This document shows positions 1 to 9,315 of a stretch of 49,421 nt of DNA, piece by piece. The stretch is from Devosia ureilytica (lineage in GTDB: Bacteria > Pseudomonadota > Alphaproteobacteria > Rhizobiales > Devosiaceae): assembly GCF_024273195.1 (NCBI RefSeq), contig NZ_JAMZCU010000004.1, forward strand, positions 344,920-394,340, written 5' to 3'. Positions within the stretch are counted from its first letter, which is position 1. Each line of letters begins with the position of its first letter. The notes beneath the pieces were generated by a model. That model saw only the letters and a program-made list of their open reading frames with translations, was not told the origin of the DNA and did not search any database. The position numbers and the translations under genes are program-made.

Positions 1-193
1 GACGGATGTACCGACACCCAGCCGTCCGCAAACCCGGACACTATCACCACACACCGTCCGACTATCCAGACATCTCAGCCCCAACCACCAGCCCCTCTCG
101 CCCCAAAACCCCAGTAAATCCAGCACTGGCACGCTTCGTGCAAGTTCTCCCCCAACAATCAGGCCAAAAGGCCGATGACAGGGTGGAGAGTAA
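1..193. other. Leading non-coding stretch
   Basis: No convincing gene is seen in these 193 bases. The short open frame beginning at position 6 looks like a chance frame: it is rich in proline and serine and has no recognisable domain. The stretch ends in a GGAGAG ribosome binding site at about 185-190, serving the GTG start at 194. It should contain the promoter of the dehydrogenase/Liv operon (see the candidate site at 127-142). Confidence 0.5.
127..142 (+). promoter_or_regulatory. Candidate sigma-54 (-24/-12) promoter
   Basis: The sequence TGGCACGCTTCGTGCA matches the sigma-54 consensus TGGCAC-N5-TTGCA at all positions except the first T of the second element. It keeps the obligatory GG-N10-GC spacing. 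It lies about 50 bases upstream of the GTG start at 194 and points towards it. No enhancer-binding activator is encoded in the window. Such a match can arise by chance in GC-rich DNA, so this is a weak call. Confidence 0.3.
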
Positions 194-979
194 GTGGTCG
201 AGTCAAAGCGCGTTGCGCTGGTGACGGGATCGACGAGCGGCATTGGCCTCGCGATCGCGCAAAAATATGCCCAAATGAACTATGACGTGGCGCTCAACAG
301 CTTTGAGCCCGCCGAAACCGTCACTGGTCTTGTCGCTGACCTGCAGGCCATTGGCGCCGGCCGCGTGGCTTATTTCCAGGCCGATCTGTCGGACGCTGCG
401 GCCAGTCGCGACCTGGCTGGACAGGTGATCGGGCATTTCGGGCGCGTGGATGTACTGGTCAACAATGCCGGTATCCAGAAGGTCGCGCCCATCGAAGATT
501 TTGCCGAGGATGACTGGCACCGCATTGTGGCCGTCAGCCTCGACAGCGCCTTCCACACCATTCGCGCCACCCTGCCGGGCATGGCCCAGCGCGGCTGGGG
601 CCGCATCATCAATATTGCTTCGGCTCATGGCTTGCGGGCCTCGCCGTTCAAGTCCGCTTATGTCGCCACCAAGCATGCCGTGGTCGGCCTGACCAAGACC
701 GTGGCACTGGAAGCCGCGGAAAAGGGCGTTACCGTCAACGCCATCTGCCCGGGCTATGTGTGGACCCCGCTTGTGGCCAAACAGGTTGCCGATCAGGCGC
801 GGGTGCATGGCCTCAGCGAAGAAGAGGTCGTGCGCCAGGTCATCCTCGCGCCCCAGCCCACCAAGCAATTTGTACAGCCCGAGGAGATCGCCGAAATGGC
901 GGCCTATCTCTGCTCCGATTGGGCCCGCTCCATCACCGGCTCGACCATTTCCATTGACGGAGGCTGGACCGCCAAATGA
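194..979 (+). CDS. bdhA: 3-hydroxybutyrate dehydrogenase (SDR family)
   Basis: A 261-residue short-chain dehydrogenase/reductase, expected to oxidise (R)-3-hydroxybutyrate to acetoacetate with NAD+ in the cytoplasm. The N-terminus carries the Rossmann motif TGSTSGIG, followed by NNAG in the middle. The catalytic Ser plus YxxxK is seen as YVATK. The C-terminal half (NAICPGYV, then QPTKQFV and the DGGW end) is typical of hydroxybutyrate dehydrogenases rather than of generic SDRs. The start is a GTG preceded by GGAGAG. Its stop overlaps the ATG of the next gene (ATGA), so it is translationally coupled to the Liv transporter genes. This suggests the transporter imports a hydroxy acid or related substrate, which is inference. 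Confidence 0.85.
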   Translation: MVESKRVALVTGSTSGIGLAIAQKYAQMNYDVALNSFEPAETVTGLVADLQAIGAGRVAYFQADLSDAAASRDLAGQVIGHFGRVDVLVNNAGIQKVAPIEDFAEDDWHRIVAVSLDSAFHTIRATLPGMAQRGWGRIINIASAHGLRASPFKSAYVATKHAVVGLTKTVALEAAEKGVTVNAICPGYVWTPLVAKQVADQARVHGLSEEEVVRQVILAPQPTKQFVQPEEIAEMAAYLCSDWARSITGSTISIDGGWTAK

Positions 980-1726
980 GTTCGCCCGATATCATTCTCT
1001 CGGCCCGCAAACTGACCAAGCGCTTTTCCGGTTTTACTGCCGTCAATGGCGTCGATCTGGACGTCGAGCGCGGTACTATTCACGCACTGATCGGCCCCAA
1101 TGGCGCGGGCAAGACCACCTGCTTCAACCTTCTCACCAAGTTCTTGCAGCCCAGCGCCGGCAATATCAGCTTCAATGGCCGCGACATCACCGGCCTTGCC
1201 CCAGCGGCCATCGCCCGGCTGGGCGTCGTGCGCTCCTTTCAGATTTCGGCTGTTTTCCCCCGTATGAGCGTTCTCGAAAACGTCCGCATTGCCCTGCAGC
1301 GTCGTCGCGGCGACAGCTTTGATTTCTGGCGCAACCAGAAGGTGCTCAATGCCTATGACGAGGAAGCGCGCGAGCGCGTCGAAGAGGTCGGGTTGACCGA
1401 ATTCATCGGCGAGACGGCCGGAGAATTGAGCTATGGGCGCAAGCGAGCGCTCGAGATTGCCACCACCCTCGCCCTCGAACCGGAAATGCTGCTGCTCGAC
1501 GAGCCCATGGCCGGCATGGCGCAGGAAGATGTCAGCCGCATTTCGGCGCTGATCCGCCGCATCGCGGCCAAACGCACCATTCTGATGGTCGAGCACAATC
1601 TTTCAGTCGTTGCAGATCTCTCGGACAAGATCACCGTGCTTGCCCGTGGCGAAGTGCTGGCCGAAGGGCCCTACGAAGCCGTCTCCAAGGACCCCCGCGT
1701 CATCGAAGCCTATATCGGAGCCGGTC

Positions 1727-1734
<8 letters not shown>
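976..1734 (+). CDS. livG: Branched-chain-type ABC transporter ATPase (LivG)
   Basis: A 252-residue cytoplasmic ATPase of the LivG class, half of the heterodimeric motor of a branched-chain amino acid/organic acid importer. The Walker A motif is GPNGAGKTT near residue 38. The signature is degenerate, LSYGRKRALEIA near residue 150, as is normal for LivG. Walker B is LLLDEPMAGM near residue 172, followed by the H-loop VEHNL. The C-terminal AYIG end is typical of the family. The ATG overlaps the dehydrogenase stop and its own stop overlaps the next ATG, so it sits within a tightly coupled operon. Confidence 0.93.
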
Positions 1735-2455
<721 letters not shown>

Positions 2456-2496
2456 CGAAACCGGTCCGGGAGAGGGCCGATAAGGAGGAGAAACCA

Positions 2497-3693
2497 ATGA
2501 ACTTCAAGACAGCAACTCTGGCGGGTCTTGCCGCCATGCTGATGGCCGGGTCGGCCATGGCCGTCGACGTCAAGCTGGGCGTCCTCAACGACCGCTCCGG
2601 CATCTATGCCGACCTGTCGGGCGAAGGCTCGGTGGTCGCGGCCCGCATGGCCATCGAGGATTTCGACGCTGCCGCCAAGGGCATCAATGTCGAAGTCATT
2701 TCCGCCGATCACCAGAACAAGCCCGACGTCGCCTCGACCATTGCCCGCCAGTGGTATGACGAGGAAGGCGTCGATGTCATCGTGGACGTTCCGACCTCTT
2801 CGGCGGCGCTCGCCGTCAACGAAATCACCCGCGAGAAGGGCAAGATCTTCCTCAACTCGGGTGCCGCCTCGACGGATCTGACCGGCGCGCAGTGTGCCCC
2901 GGGCACGGCCCACTGGACTTATGACACCTATGCGCTGGCCAATGGCACCGGCAAGGCCATGGTCGATAACGGCTACAAGAACTGGTATTTCCTGACCGCC
3001 GACTACGCTTTTGGTCATTCGCTCGAAGAAAACACCACCAAGGTGGTCGAGGCTTCGGGCGGCACCGTCGTTGGTTCGGTTCGCCACCCCTTCCCCGGCA
3101 CCGATTTCTCGTCCTTCCTGCTGCAGGCTCAGGCTTCCGGCGCTGACGTGATCGGCCTTGCCAATGCTGGTGGCGACACCGTCAATTCGATCAAGCAGGC
3201 GGCCGAATTCGGCATCACCCAGGCTGGTCAGGCCCTTGCCGGGCTGCTGATCTTCATCACCGACGTGCATGCGCTAGGTCTGGAAACCGCTCAGGGCCTG
3301 GTGCTGACCGAGGCCTTCTACTGGGATCTCAATGACGACACCCGCGCCTGGTCGGAGCGTTTCTCGGCTGAGATGGGCGGCTCCAAGCCCACCATGGTGC
3401 ATGCCGGCGTCTATTCGGCGGTCACCCACTACCTCAAGGGCGTGGAAGCGTCTGGCGACAAGGCAACCGAGGGCGTCATGGACTGGATGAAGTCCAACCC
3501 GTCGTCGGACCCGGTCTTCGGTGAAGGCGAATTGCGCGCCGATGGCCGGCACATCCACGACATGTACCTGTTCCAGGTCAAGTCGCCGGCTGAATCCACC
3601 GGTGACTGGGACTATTACAAGCTCCTCGCCACCATTCCTGCCGAGATCGCCTTCCGTCCGCTTGAAGACGGCGGCTGTGCTCTCGTCGAGTAG
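2497..3693 (+). CDS. Periplasmic substrate-binding protein, LivK family
   Basis: A 398-residue periplasmic solute-binding protein with a clear N-terminal signal peptide (positively charged start, hydrophobic core, AMA-type cleavage near residue 22). The mature part begins VDVKLGVLNDRSG, the usual opening of type I periplasmic binding proteins of the LivJ/LivK/AmiC group. A strong AAGGAGGAG ribosome binding site precedes the ATG. It lies between the ATPase and permease genes, which is an uncommon order. A stable hairpin follows it and probably raises its mRNA level over that of the permeases. The ligand is unknown; proximity to a hydroxybutyrate dehydrogenase hints at a hydroxy or carboxylic acid. 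Confidence 0.88.
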   Translation: MNFKTATLAGLAAMLMAGSAMAVDVKLGVLNDRSGIYADLSGEGSVVAARMAIEDFDAAAKGINVEVISADHQNKPDVASTIARQWYDEEGVDVIVDVPTSSAALAVNEITREKGKIFLNSGAASTDLTGAQCAPGTAHWTYDTYALANGTGKAMVDNGYKNWYFLTADYAFGHSLEENTTKVVEASGGTVVGSVRHPFPGTDFSSFLLQAQASGADVIGLANAGGDTVNSIKQAAEFGITQAGQALAGLLIFITDVHALGLETAQGLVLTEAFYWDLNDDTRAWSERFSAEMGGSKPTMVHAGVYSAVTHYLKGVEASGDKATEGVMDWMKSNPSSDPVFGEGELRADGRHIHDMYLFQVKSPAESTGDWDYYKLLATIPAEIAFRPLEDGGCALVE

Positions 3694-3713
3694 TTCATAG
3701 TCCATTCATGATC

Positions 3714-3740
3714 GGTGTCCCGGCCGCTGGCCGGGGCACC
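3714..3740 (+). other. Intercistronic hairpin after the binding-protein gene
   Basis: A 12-base-pair stem (arms 3714-3725 and 3729-3740, one G-U pair) with a 3-base loop lies between the binding-protein gene and livH. There is no T-run, so it is more likely a 3'-end stabiliser or partial terminator than a full stop. Binding-protein messages are often protected this way so that they exceed the permease messages. Confidence 0.55.
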
Positions 3741-3768
3741 TCCCGCACTGGTTGGCGAAAGACAAAAC

Positions 3769-4656
3769 ATGTTCGAGCTCCTGGGAATTCCCCCACAGGC
3801 CCTGTTCGGCCAGCTGCTGCTGGGCCTGATCAACGGCTCCTTCTACGCCCTGCTCAGCCTGGGCCTGGCGGTCATTTTCGGCCTGCTCAACATCATTAAT
3901 TTCAGCCACGGCGCCCAATATATGATGGGCGCATTCGTGGCCTGGATGGCGCTGACATGGCTCGGCATCCCCTATTGGGGCGCCCTCATTATTGTCCCAC
4001 TGGTCGTCGGCGCCAGCGGCGTCGTCATAGAACGATTAATGATTTCAAGGCTTTATCACCTCGACCATCTCTACGGCCTGCTGCTGACCTTTGGTCTGGC
4101 GCTTGTCATCCAGGGCTTGTTCCGCAACGGCTTTGGCGTGTCGGGCCTGCCCTATGCCATCCCCGCACAACTGAGCGGCGGGCAGAACCTGGGCTTCATG
4201 TTCCTGCCCAATTATCGCGGCTGGGTGGTGCTCGCCTCGCTCGTCGTCTGCTTCGGCACCTGGTTCGCCATCGAGCGCACAAGGCTTGGCGCCTATCTCC
4301 GCGCCGCCACCGAAAACCCCACGCTGGTCGGCGCTTTCGGCATCAACGTCCCCCGCATGATCACGCTAACCTACGGATTTGGCGTCGCTTTAGCCGCCTT
4401 TGCCGGCGTCCTCGCCGCGCCGATTTATTCGGTCAATCCGAACATGGGCGCTGATCTGATCATTGTCGTTTTCGCCGTCGTCGTCATCGGCGGCATGGGC
4501 TCGATCCTGGGCGCCATCCTCACCGGTTTCGGCCTCGGTATCGTCGAGGGGCTGACCAAGGTGTTTTATCCCGAGGCCTCGTCCGTCGCGATCTTTGTCA
4601 TCATGGCCATAGTGCTGCTGGTCAAGCCGGCCGGCCTGTTTGGAAGGACCGCGTGA
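3769..4656 (+). CDS. livH: Branched-chain-type ABC transporter permease (LivH)
   Basis: A 295-residue inner-membrane permease of the LivH class with about eight hydrophobic segments. It begins with the family hallmark GLINGSFYALLSLGLAVIFG and a NFSHG motif near residue 43. The C-terminal GGMGSILGAILTGFGLG segment is also typical. The frame extends upstream to 3715, but that part overlaps the hairpin. The ATG at 3769, preceded by GCGAAAG, gives the normal family start. It is followed after one base by livM. Confidence 0.92.
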   Translation: MFELLGIPPQALFGQLLLGLINGSFYALLSLGLAVIFGLLNIINFSHGAQYMMGAFVAWMALTWLGIPYWGALIIVPLVVGASGVVIERLMISRLYHLDHLYGLLLTFGLALVIQGLFRNGFGVSGLPYAIPAQLSGGQNLGFMFLPNYRGWVVLASLVVCFGTWFAIERTRLGAYLRAATENPTLVGAFGINVPRMITLTYGFGVALAAFAGVLAAPIYSVNPNMGADLIIVVFAVVVIGGMGSILGAILTGFGLGIVEGLTKVFYPEASSVAIFVIMAIVLLVKPAGLFGRTA

Positions 4657-4657
4657 G

Positions 4658-5638
4658 ATGAGCGTGACCGCGAACACACCCTCCGTCAGTGCCGCTGCGA
4701 CCATGCCCATCGGCACGCCGCGCCATCATATCGCGATCTTTGCAGGCCTTCTGGTGCTGCTCCTGATCGCGCCATTCGTGCTCTATCCGGTCTTCATCAT
4801 GAAGATCCTGTGCTTTGCGCTCTTTGCCTCGGCGCTGAACCTGCTGCTGGGTTTCGGCGGGCTGCTTTCGTTCGGTCACGCCGCCTTTTTCGGCTCGGCC
4901 AGCTATGTCACCGCCCATGCCGCCAAGGTCTGGGGGCTGACACCTGAAGTTGCGATCCTCCTGGGCACCATTGCCGCGGCCTTCCTTGGCCTCATCATTG
5001 GTGCCCTCGCCATCCGCCGCCAGGGCATATATTTCGCCATGGTCACGCTGGCCTTTGCGCAGATGGTGTTCTTCTTTGCCCTCCAGGCGCCCTTTACCGG
5101 CGGCGAAGATGGCATCCAGGCCGTGCCGCGCGGCAGCCTCTTCGGCATGATCTCGTTGGCCAATGACACGACGCTCTATTTCGTCGTGCTGGCCATTGTC
5201 TTTGGCGGCCTTCTGGCGATCTACCGCATTATCCACTCGCCGTTTGGACAGGTACTCAAGGCCATTCGCGACAACGAGCCCCGCTCGATTTCACTGGGTT
5301 ACAAGGTCAACCGCTACAAGCTGGCCGTTTTCGTCATGTCGGCAACGCTCGCCGGCCTGGCCGGTTCGACCAAGGCACTGGTGTTCCAGCTCGCCTCGCT
5401 CACCGACGTTTACTGGACCATGTCAGGCGAGGTGGTGCTGATGACCCTCCTGGGGGGCATGGGCACAATTTTCGGGCCATTGGTCGGTGCGGCGGTGATC
5501 GTCACCATGCAGAATTACTTCGCCAGCTTTGGCGCCTGGGTGACGGTGCTTCAGGGCACGATATTCGTGGTCAGCGTCATGCTGTTCCGCGAAGGCATTA
5601 TCGGTGTGCTGTCGCGCTGGATCAGGAAGCCCCTATAG
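4658..5638 (+). CDS. livM: Branched-chain-type ABC transporter permease (LivM)
   Basis: A 326-residue inner-membrane permease of the LivM class. After a hydrophilic N-terminus of about 25 residues come the membrane segments, including NLLLGFGGLLSFGHAAFFG, then RRQGIYFAMVTLAFAQM and the LLGGMGTIFGPLVGA loop that contacts the ATPase. The ATG at 4658 is chosen over an upstream in-frame TTG at 4640, because the upstream option lies inside livH. It is the last gene of the operon and is followed by a strong hairpin terminator. Confidence 0.92.
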   Translation: MSVTANTPSVSAAATMPIGTPRHHIAIFAGLLVLLLIAPFVLYPVFIMKILCFALFASALNLLLGFGGLLSFGHAAFFGSASYVTAHAAKVWGLTPEVAILLGTIAAAFLGLIIGALAIRRQGIYFAMVTLAFAQMVFFFALQAPFTGGEDGIQAVPRGSLFGMISLANDTTLYFVVLAIVFGGLLAIYRIIHSPFGQVLKAIRDNEPRSISLGYKVNRYKLAVFVMSATLAGLAGSTKALVFQLASLTDVYWTMSGEVVLMTLLGGMGTIFGPLVGAAVIVTMQNYFASFGAWVTVLQGTIFVVSVMLFREGIIGVLSRWIRKPL

Positions 5639-5645
5639 GATCAAG

Positions 5646-5684
5646 CGCATCACGGCCAGGCTGGTGCAGCCTGGCCGTGATGCG
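5646..5684. terminator. Terminator hairpin between convergent operons
   Basis: A perfect 17-base-pair inverted repeat (5647-5663 with 5667-5683, loop GTG), extended by one further C-G pair to 5646/5684. It lies 7 bases after the livM stop and 30 bases beyond the end of the convergent rraA-like gene. There is no long T-run on either side. Its position and strength suggest a bidirectional terminator. Confidence 0.7.
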
Positions 5685-5714
5685 TTGAACCAGTTCCCGG
5701 GCTCCAGGCAATGG

Positions 5715-6425
5715 TCAGCGGTTATTGGACTTGCGCCAGGCTGCAAACTCGTCAGTGAAATGCTCCTGGGTCCTCGGGTAGAGACCAATGACCGGCGTGC
5801 CGGACTTGACCTTTTCGACCACAAAATCCTCATAGGCGGTCATTTCGACCGCCTCGTCGGCGACCTCCGGGGCGATGGCCTGAGGGATGACGATAACGCA
5901 GTCATCATCGCCCACCAGAATATCGCCGGGGAACACGGCGACGTCGCCACAACCAATCGGTACGTTGAGGTCGAGCGCCTCGTGCAGGGTGAGATTGGTC
6001 GGGCTGGAGGGGCGTGAGTGATAGGCGGGAATATCGAGATTGCCGATGGTTGCCGCATCGCGGAAACCGCCATCGGTGACCACGCCGGCCACACCGCGCA
6101 CCATCAGCCTCGTGACCAGAATATCGCCTGCCGAAGCGGCACGCGGGTCCTTGCGGCTATCCATCACCAGGACGTGGCCCGCCGGGCAGCTTTCCACCGC
6201 AACGCGCTGAGGGTGCTCGGGGTTACGGAACTCGCTCAACTGGTTCCGGTCCTCGCGGGCGGGAATGTAGCGCAGCGTATAGGCCGGGCCCACCATGTTG
6301 GCGCCCTTGGCCCGGACCGGGTGCACGCCCTGGATCACTTGATTGCGCAGCCCGCGCTTGAACAGCGCCGTGGCCAAGGTTGCGACCGAAACATTTGCGA
6401 GCTTGTCGCGCAGATTGTTGTCCAT
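5715..6425 (-). CDS. RraA-family protein (aldolase-like)
   Basis: A 236-residue protein of the RraA/4-hydroxy-4-methyl-2-oxoglutarate aldolase fold. The hallmark GVVTDGGFRD motif near residues 107-116 holds the Arg-Asp pair that binds metal and substrate in the aldolases. In family terms it could cleave or decarboxylate a 2-oxo acid. The RNase E inhibitor role of the enterobacterial namesake is unlikely in this catabolic context. The start is the ATG at 6425 with an AGGACC ribosome binding site; an in-frame TTG at 6440 would overlap the upstream gene. It is the last gene of a three-gene sugar-acid operon (dehydratase, DapA-family, RraA-like). Confidence 0.8.
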   Translation of the reverse strand: MDNNLRDKLANVSVATLATALFKRGLRNQVIQGVHPVRAKGANMVGPAYTLRYIPAREDRNQLSEFRNPEHPQRVAVESCPAGHVLVMDSRKDPRAASAGDILVTRLMVRGVAGVVTDGGFRDAATIGNLDIPAYHSRPSSPTNLTLHEALDLNVPIGCGDVAVFPGDILVGDDDCVIVIPQAIAPEVADEAVEMTAYEDFVVEKVKSGTPVIGLYPRTQEHFTDEFAAWRKSNNR

Positions 6426-6436
6426 TTGACCGGTCC

Positions 6437-7336
6437 TCAAATCAGATTGTTTTGGGCGATGAAAGCATCGAGCTTAGCCTGCTGCGCCGTGGTCAGCGGC
6501 CAGGCCGAGGGCGGGCGCGTCGGTCCGCAGTCGCGGCCGAGGGCCAAAAGGGCGGCCTTGACCCCGGTGACATTGGCGCCGTTCATTTCTTCGGCGCGGA
6601 TGTCCTCAAATGCCTTCATGCCGGCGATGAGTTCATTGGCGTCCGCGTATTTCCCGGCCTCAAGCGCTGCGTGAATGGCCAGAGAGCGTTCAGGCCAGAC
6701 ATTGATAAGCCCCGAGGTGAACCCTCGCGCGCCAACGGCGTAAAAGGCCGGCGCCCAGACTTCGGCCAGCCCGCCGACCCAGACCAGCGACGGATCGCAG
6801 GCGGCCTTGGCCTCCGCCAACTTGAGCGGATTGGGCGTCGCCCATTTGATACCCTTGACCTGTGGCAAGGCGCAGAGATCGGCAATCGCCTTGGTGCCGA
6901 TGGCGTCATTGCGCAGATAGAGCATCATCGGCAATCCGCCCGAGGCATCGGCAATCGCCTTCAGGTAGTCCACGACGCCACGCGGGGCGACGAAGGGGTC
7001 GGGCGGCTGGTGCACCATCAGCGCCGTCGCCCCGGCTTCCGCCGAGACGCGGGCCAGTGCGGTCGCATCGCGAACGCCGCGACCGATGCCAGCCAGTACC
7101 GGCGCCCGGCCATCCACCAGGCGCACCACGTCGCGCACCATGATCGAGGCTTCATCGGTGGTGAGGGCGTAAAATTCGCCGGTATTGCCATTGACCACCG
7201 GCATGTGGAGGCCAGCACCAAGCGCGCGGTCGAGAATGGGCGCAAGCCGATCCGGCGCTACATCGCCTTTTTCGTCATAGGGGGTGACCAGGATGCCGGA
7301 AATACCGGTCAGGGCCTTATCGAGCGAAAGTGTCAT
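6437..7336 (-). CDS. DapA/DHDPS-family aldolase or dehydratase
   Basis: A 299-residue class I (Schiff-base) aldolase of the dihydrodipicolinate synthase/N-acetylneuraminate lyase family. The substrate-carboxylate loop is GNTGE at residues 50-54. The catalytic Tyr is Y140 in MMLYLRN and the Schiff-base Lys is K164 in KGIKWA. True dihydrodipicolinate synthases are housekeeping genes; here the neighbours are a sugar-acid dehydratase and a tricarboxylate-type transporter. A 2-keto-3-deoxy-sugar-acid aldolase or dehydratase is therefore more likely (inference). It lies 14 bases after the dehydratase gene. Confidence 0.82.
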   Translation of the reverse strand: MTLSLDKALTGISGILVTPYDEKGDVAPDRLAPILDRALGAGLHMPVVNGNTGEFYALTTDEASIMVRDVVRLVDGRAPVLAGIGRGVRDATALARVSAEAGATALMVHQPPDPFVAPRGVVDYLKAIADASGGLPMMLYLRNDAIGTKAIADLCALPQVKGIKWATPNPLKLAEAKAACDPSLVWVGGLAEVWAPAFYAVGARGFTSGLINVWPERSLAIHAALEAGKYADANELIAGMKAFEDIRAEEMNGANVTGVKAALLALGRDCGPTRPPSAWPLTTAQQAKLDAFIAQNNLI

Positions 7337-7350
7337 TGCGTTGCCCTTGC

Positions 7351-9093
7351 CTAGAAAATGTCGGGTTCGCCAGCGGCCCGGCCGAAATTGCGTTCAAGGA
7401 AGTCGAAGTCGCAGCCCTTGTCCGCCTGGGTGACATGTTTTGAGTACATCCAGCCCCAGCCGCGCTCGAAATGCGGGGCTGGCGGTGTCCATGCCGCGCG
7501 CCGAAGCGCCAGCTCGTCTTCGCTGACCACCATGTCGAGACGCCGATTGGGCAGGTCGAGGCGAACCATATCGCCCGTCTTGAGCAGCGCCAGCGGCCCG
7601 CCGATGAAGCTTTCGGGCGCCACATGCAGCACGCAGGCGCCATAGGAGGTGCCGGACATGCGCGCGTCGGAAATGCGCAACATGTCGCGATGACCCTGCT
7701 TGATCAGCGCCTTGGGGATAGGAAGCATGCCCCATTCGGGCATGCCCGGCCCGCCCTGAGGCCCAGCATTGCGCAGCACCAGCACATGATCGGGCGTAAC
7801 GTCCAGGGTCTCGTCGTCGATGGCCTTCTTCATCTCGGGGTAGCTGTCAAAAACCAGCGCCGGCCCCTCGTGCACATAATATTTCGGATCGCAGGCCGCA
7901 GGCTTGATGATGGCGCCATCGGGGCAGAGATTACCCCGCAGCACGGCGAGCGAGCCTTCGTGATACACTGGGTTGGAGAGCGGGCGGATAACATCGTCAT
8001 TATAGACCACCGCCTCGGCGATATTCTCGCCCAGCGTGCGTCCATTGGCGGTGATGGCCGAAGTATCGAGCCGGCCGGCAATCTGCTTGATCAGCGCCAA
8101 AAGGCCCCCGGCAAAATAGAAGTCCTCCATCAGGTAGTCCTTGCCCGAGGGCCGGACATTGGCAAGCAGCGGCGTCGTGCGACCCAGTGCATCGAGGTCA
8201 TCCAGCGAAAGTTCCACCCCAGCACGGCGCGCCATGGCGATCAAATGCACCACTGCATTGGTCGAGCAGCCGGTGGCCATGGCAACGATGGCCGCATTAC
8301 GCACCGCGGCTTCGGTAACGATCTGGTCCGGCGTCAAATCTTCCCAGACCATATCGACAATGCGCCGGCCGCAATCGGCCGACATGCGGGTATGGGCTGA
8401 GTCAACGGCCGGAATGGACGACGCCCCCGGCAAGGTCAGGCCTAGCGCATCGGCAATCGCGGTCATGGTCGAAGCGGTGCCCATGGTCATGCAGACACCG
8501 GCAGAGCGGGCGATGCCGCCCTGCACGCCGCGCCATTGCTCGTCGCTGACATTTCCGGCGCGACGTTCGTCCCAATATTTCCAGGCGTCGGAACCCGACC
8601 CCAAGGCCTTGCCCGCATAGTTGCCGCGCAGCATGGGCCCAGCCGGCAAGTAAATCATGGGCACGCCGGCGGTGATGCCGCCCATCACAAGGCCCGGCGT
8701 GGTCTTGTCACAGCCGCCCATCAGCACCACGCCATCGAGCGGGTGCGAGCGGATCATTTCCTCGACTTCCATGGCCAGCATGTTGCGATAGAGCATCGAG
8801 GTCGGCTTGGTGAAGCTTTCGTCCACCGACAAGGTCGGCAGTTCTACGGCAAAGCCACCGGCCTGGGCCACGCCGCGTTTGACCGCTTCCACCCGTTCGG
8901 GGAAATGGCTGTGGCACGAATTGAGTTCGGACCAGGTATTGAGAATGCCGATGACCGGCTTTCCCATGAAATCCTCTTCCGAGAAACCCAGCTGCATCAG
9001 CCGGGAACGGTGGCCAAAGCTGCGCAGGTCGTCCGGCGCAAACCAGCGGGCAGACCGCAATTGGGCGGCGCCTTTGCGCGATTTTCCGTTCAT
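7351..9093 (-). CDS. IlvD/Edd-family sugar-acid dehydratase
   Basis: A 580-residue Fe-S dehydratase of the IlvD/Edd family. Cys60 (in ELNSCHSHF), Cys128 (in GGCDKTTPG) and Cys201 (in SAGVCMTMG) are spaced as in the [2Fe-2S] sugar-acid dehydratases such as L-arabinonate and D-xylonate dehydratase. The length also fits that group. It would remove water from an aldonate to give a 2-keto-3-deoxy acid, which feeds the DapA-family enzyme downstream. The ATG at 9093 has a near-perfect GGAGGAG ribosome binding site; the frame is open to 9162, but that extension covers the promoter. A palindromic operator lies 25 bases upstream. The exact sugar acid is not known. Confidence 0.88.
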   Translation of the reverse strand: MNGKSRKGAAQLRSARWFAPDDLRSFGHRSRLMQLGFSEEDFMGKPVIGILNTWSELNSCHSHFPERVEAVKRGVAQAGGFAVELPTLSVDESFTKPTSMLYRNMLAMEVEEMIRSHPLDGVVLMGGCDKTTPGLVMGGITAGVPMIYLPAGPMLRGNYAGKALGSGSDAWKYWDERRAGNVSDEQWRGVQGGIARSAGVCMTMGTASTMTAIADALGLTLPGASSIPAVDSAHTRMSADCGRRIVDMVWEDLTPDQIVTEAAVRNAAIVAMATGCSTNAVVHLIAMARRAGVELSLDDLDALGRTTPLLANVRPSGKDYLMEDFYFAGGLLALIKQIAGRLDTSAITANGRTLGENIAEAVVYNDDVIRPLSNPVYHEGSLAVLRGNLCPDGAIIKPAACDPKYYVHEGPALVFDSYPEMKKAIDDETLDVTPDHVLVLRNAGPQGGPGMPEWGMLPIPKALIKQGHRDMLRISDARMSGTSYGACVLHVAPESFIGGPLALLKTGDMVRLDLPNRRLDMVVSEDELALRRAAWTPPAPHFERGWGWMYSKHVTQADKGCDFDFLERNFGRAAGEPDIF

Positions 9094-9117
9094 TTGCTCC
9101 TCCGCATTTGGCTTGAT

Positions 9118-9135
9118 TGTGTATGCGTATACACA
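9118..9135. promoter_or_regulatory. Candidate LacI-type operator
   Basis: TGTGTATGCGTATACACA is an 18-base near-perfect palindrome (one mismatched pair) with the central CG typical of LacI-family operators. It lies 25 bases upstream of the dehydratase ATG and 180 bases upstream of tctC, in the 222-base divergent intergenic region. The related half TATGTATGCGCT occurs on the minus strand at about 9222-9233. A LacI-family regulator is encoded at the far end of the transporter operon, which makes it the natural candidate binder. Confidence 0.5.
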
Positions 9136-9315
9136 GATCGATGTCAACGCCGCGCCGCTCATAACAGCATCATTTATGGACTACCATTGACAATCCAGCC
9201 CTGGGTGCGGCATGACAATGAAAGCGCATACATAGCGCATCCGACGCGGTCGGGCAGGAGGACGCCCGCCGCCCCGTGAAACGCGCCGCCCGTAGGCGGC
9301 CTGGGAGGTCCAATC

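Noticed and set aside
9187..9220. TTGACA at 9187 as a -35 element of the tctC promoter
   Set aside because: The spacing leads to no convincing -10 element; kept only as a possibility.
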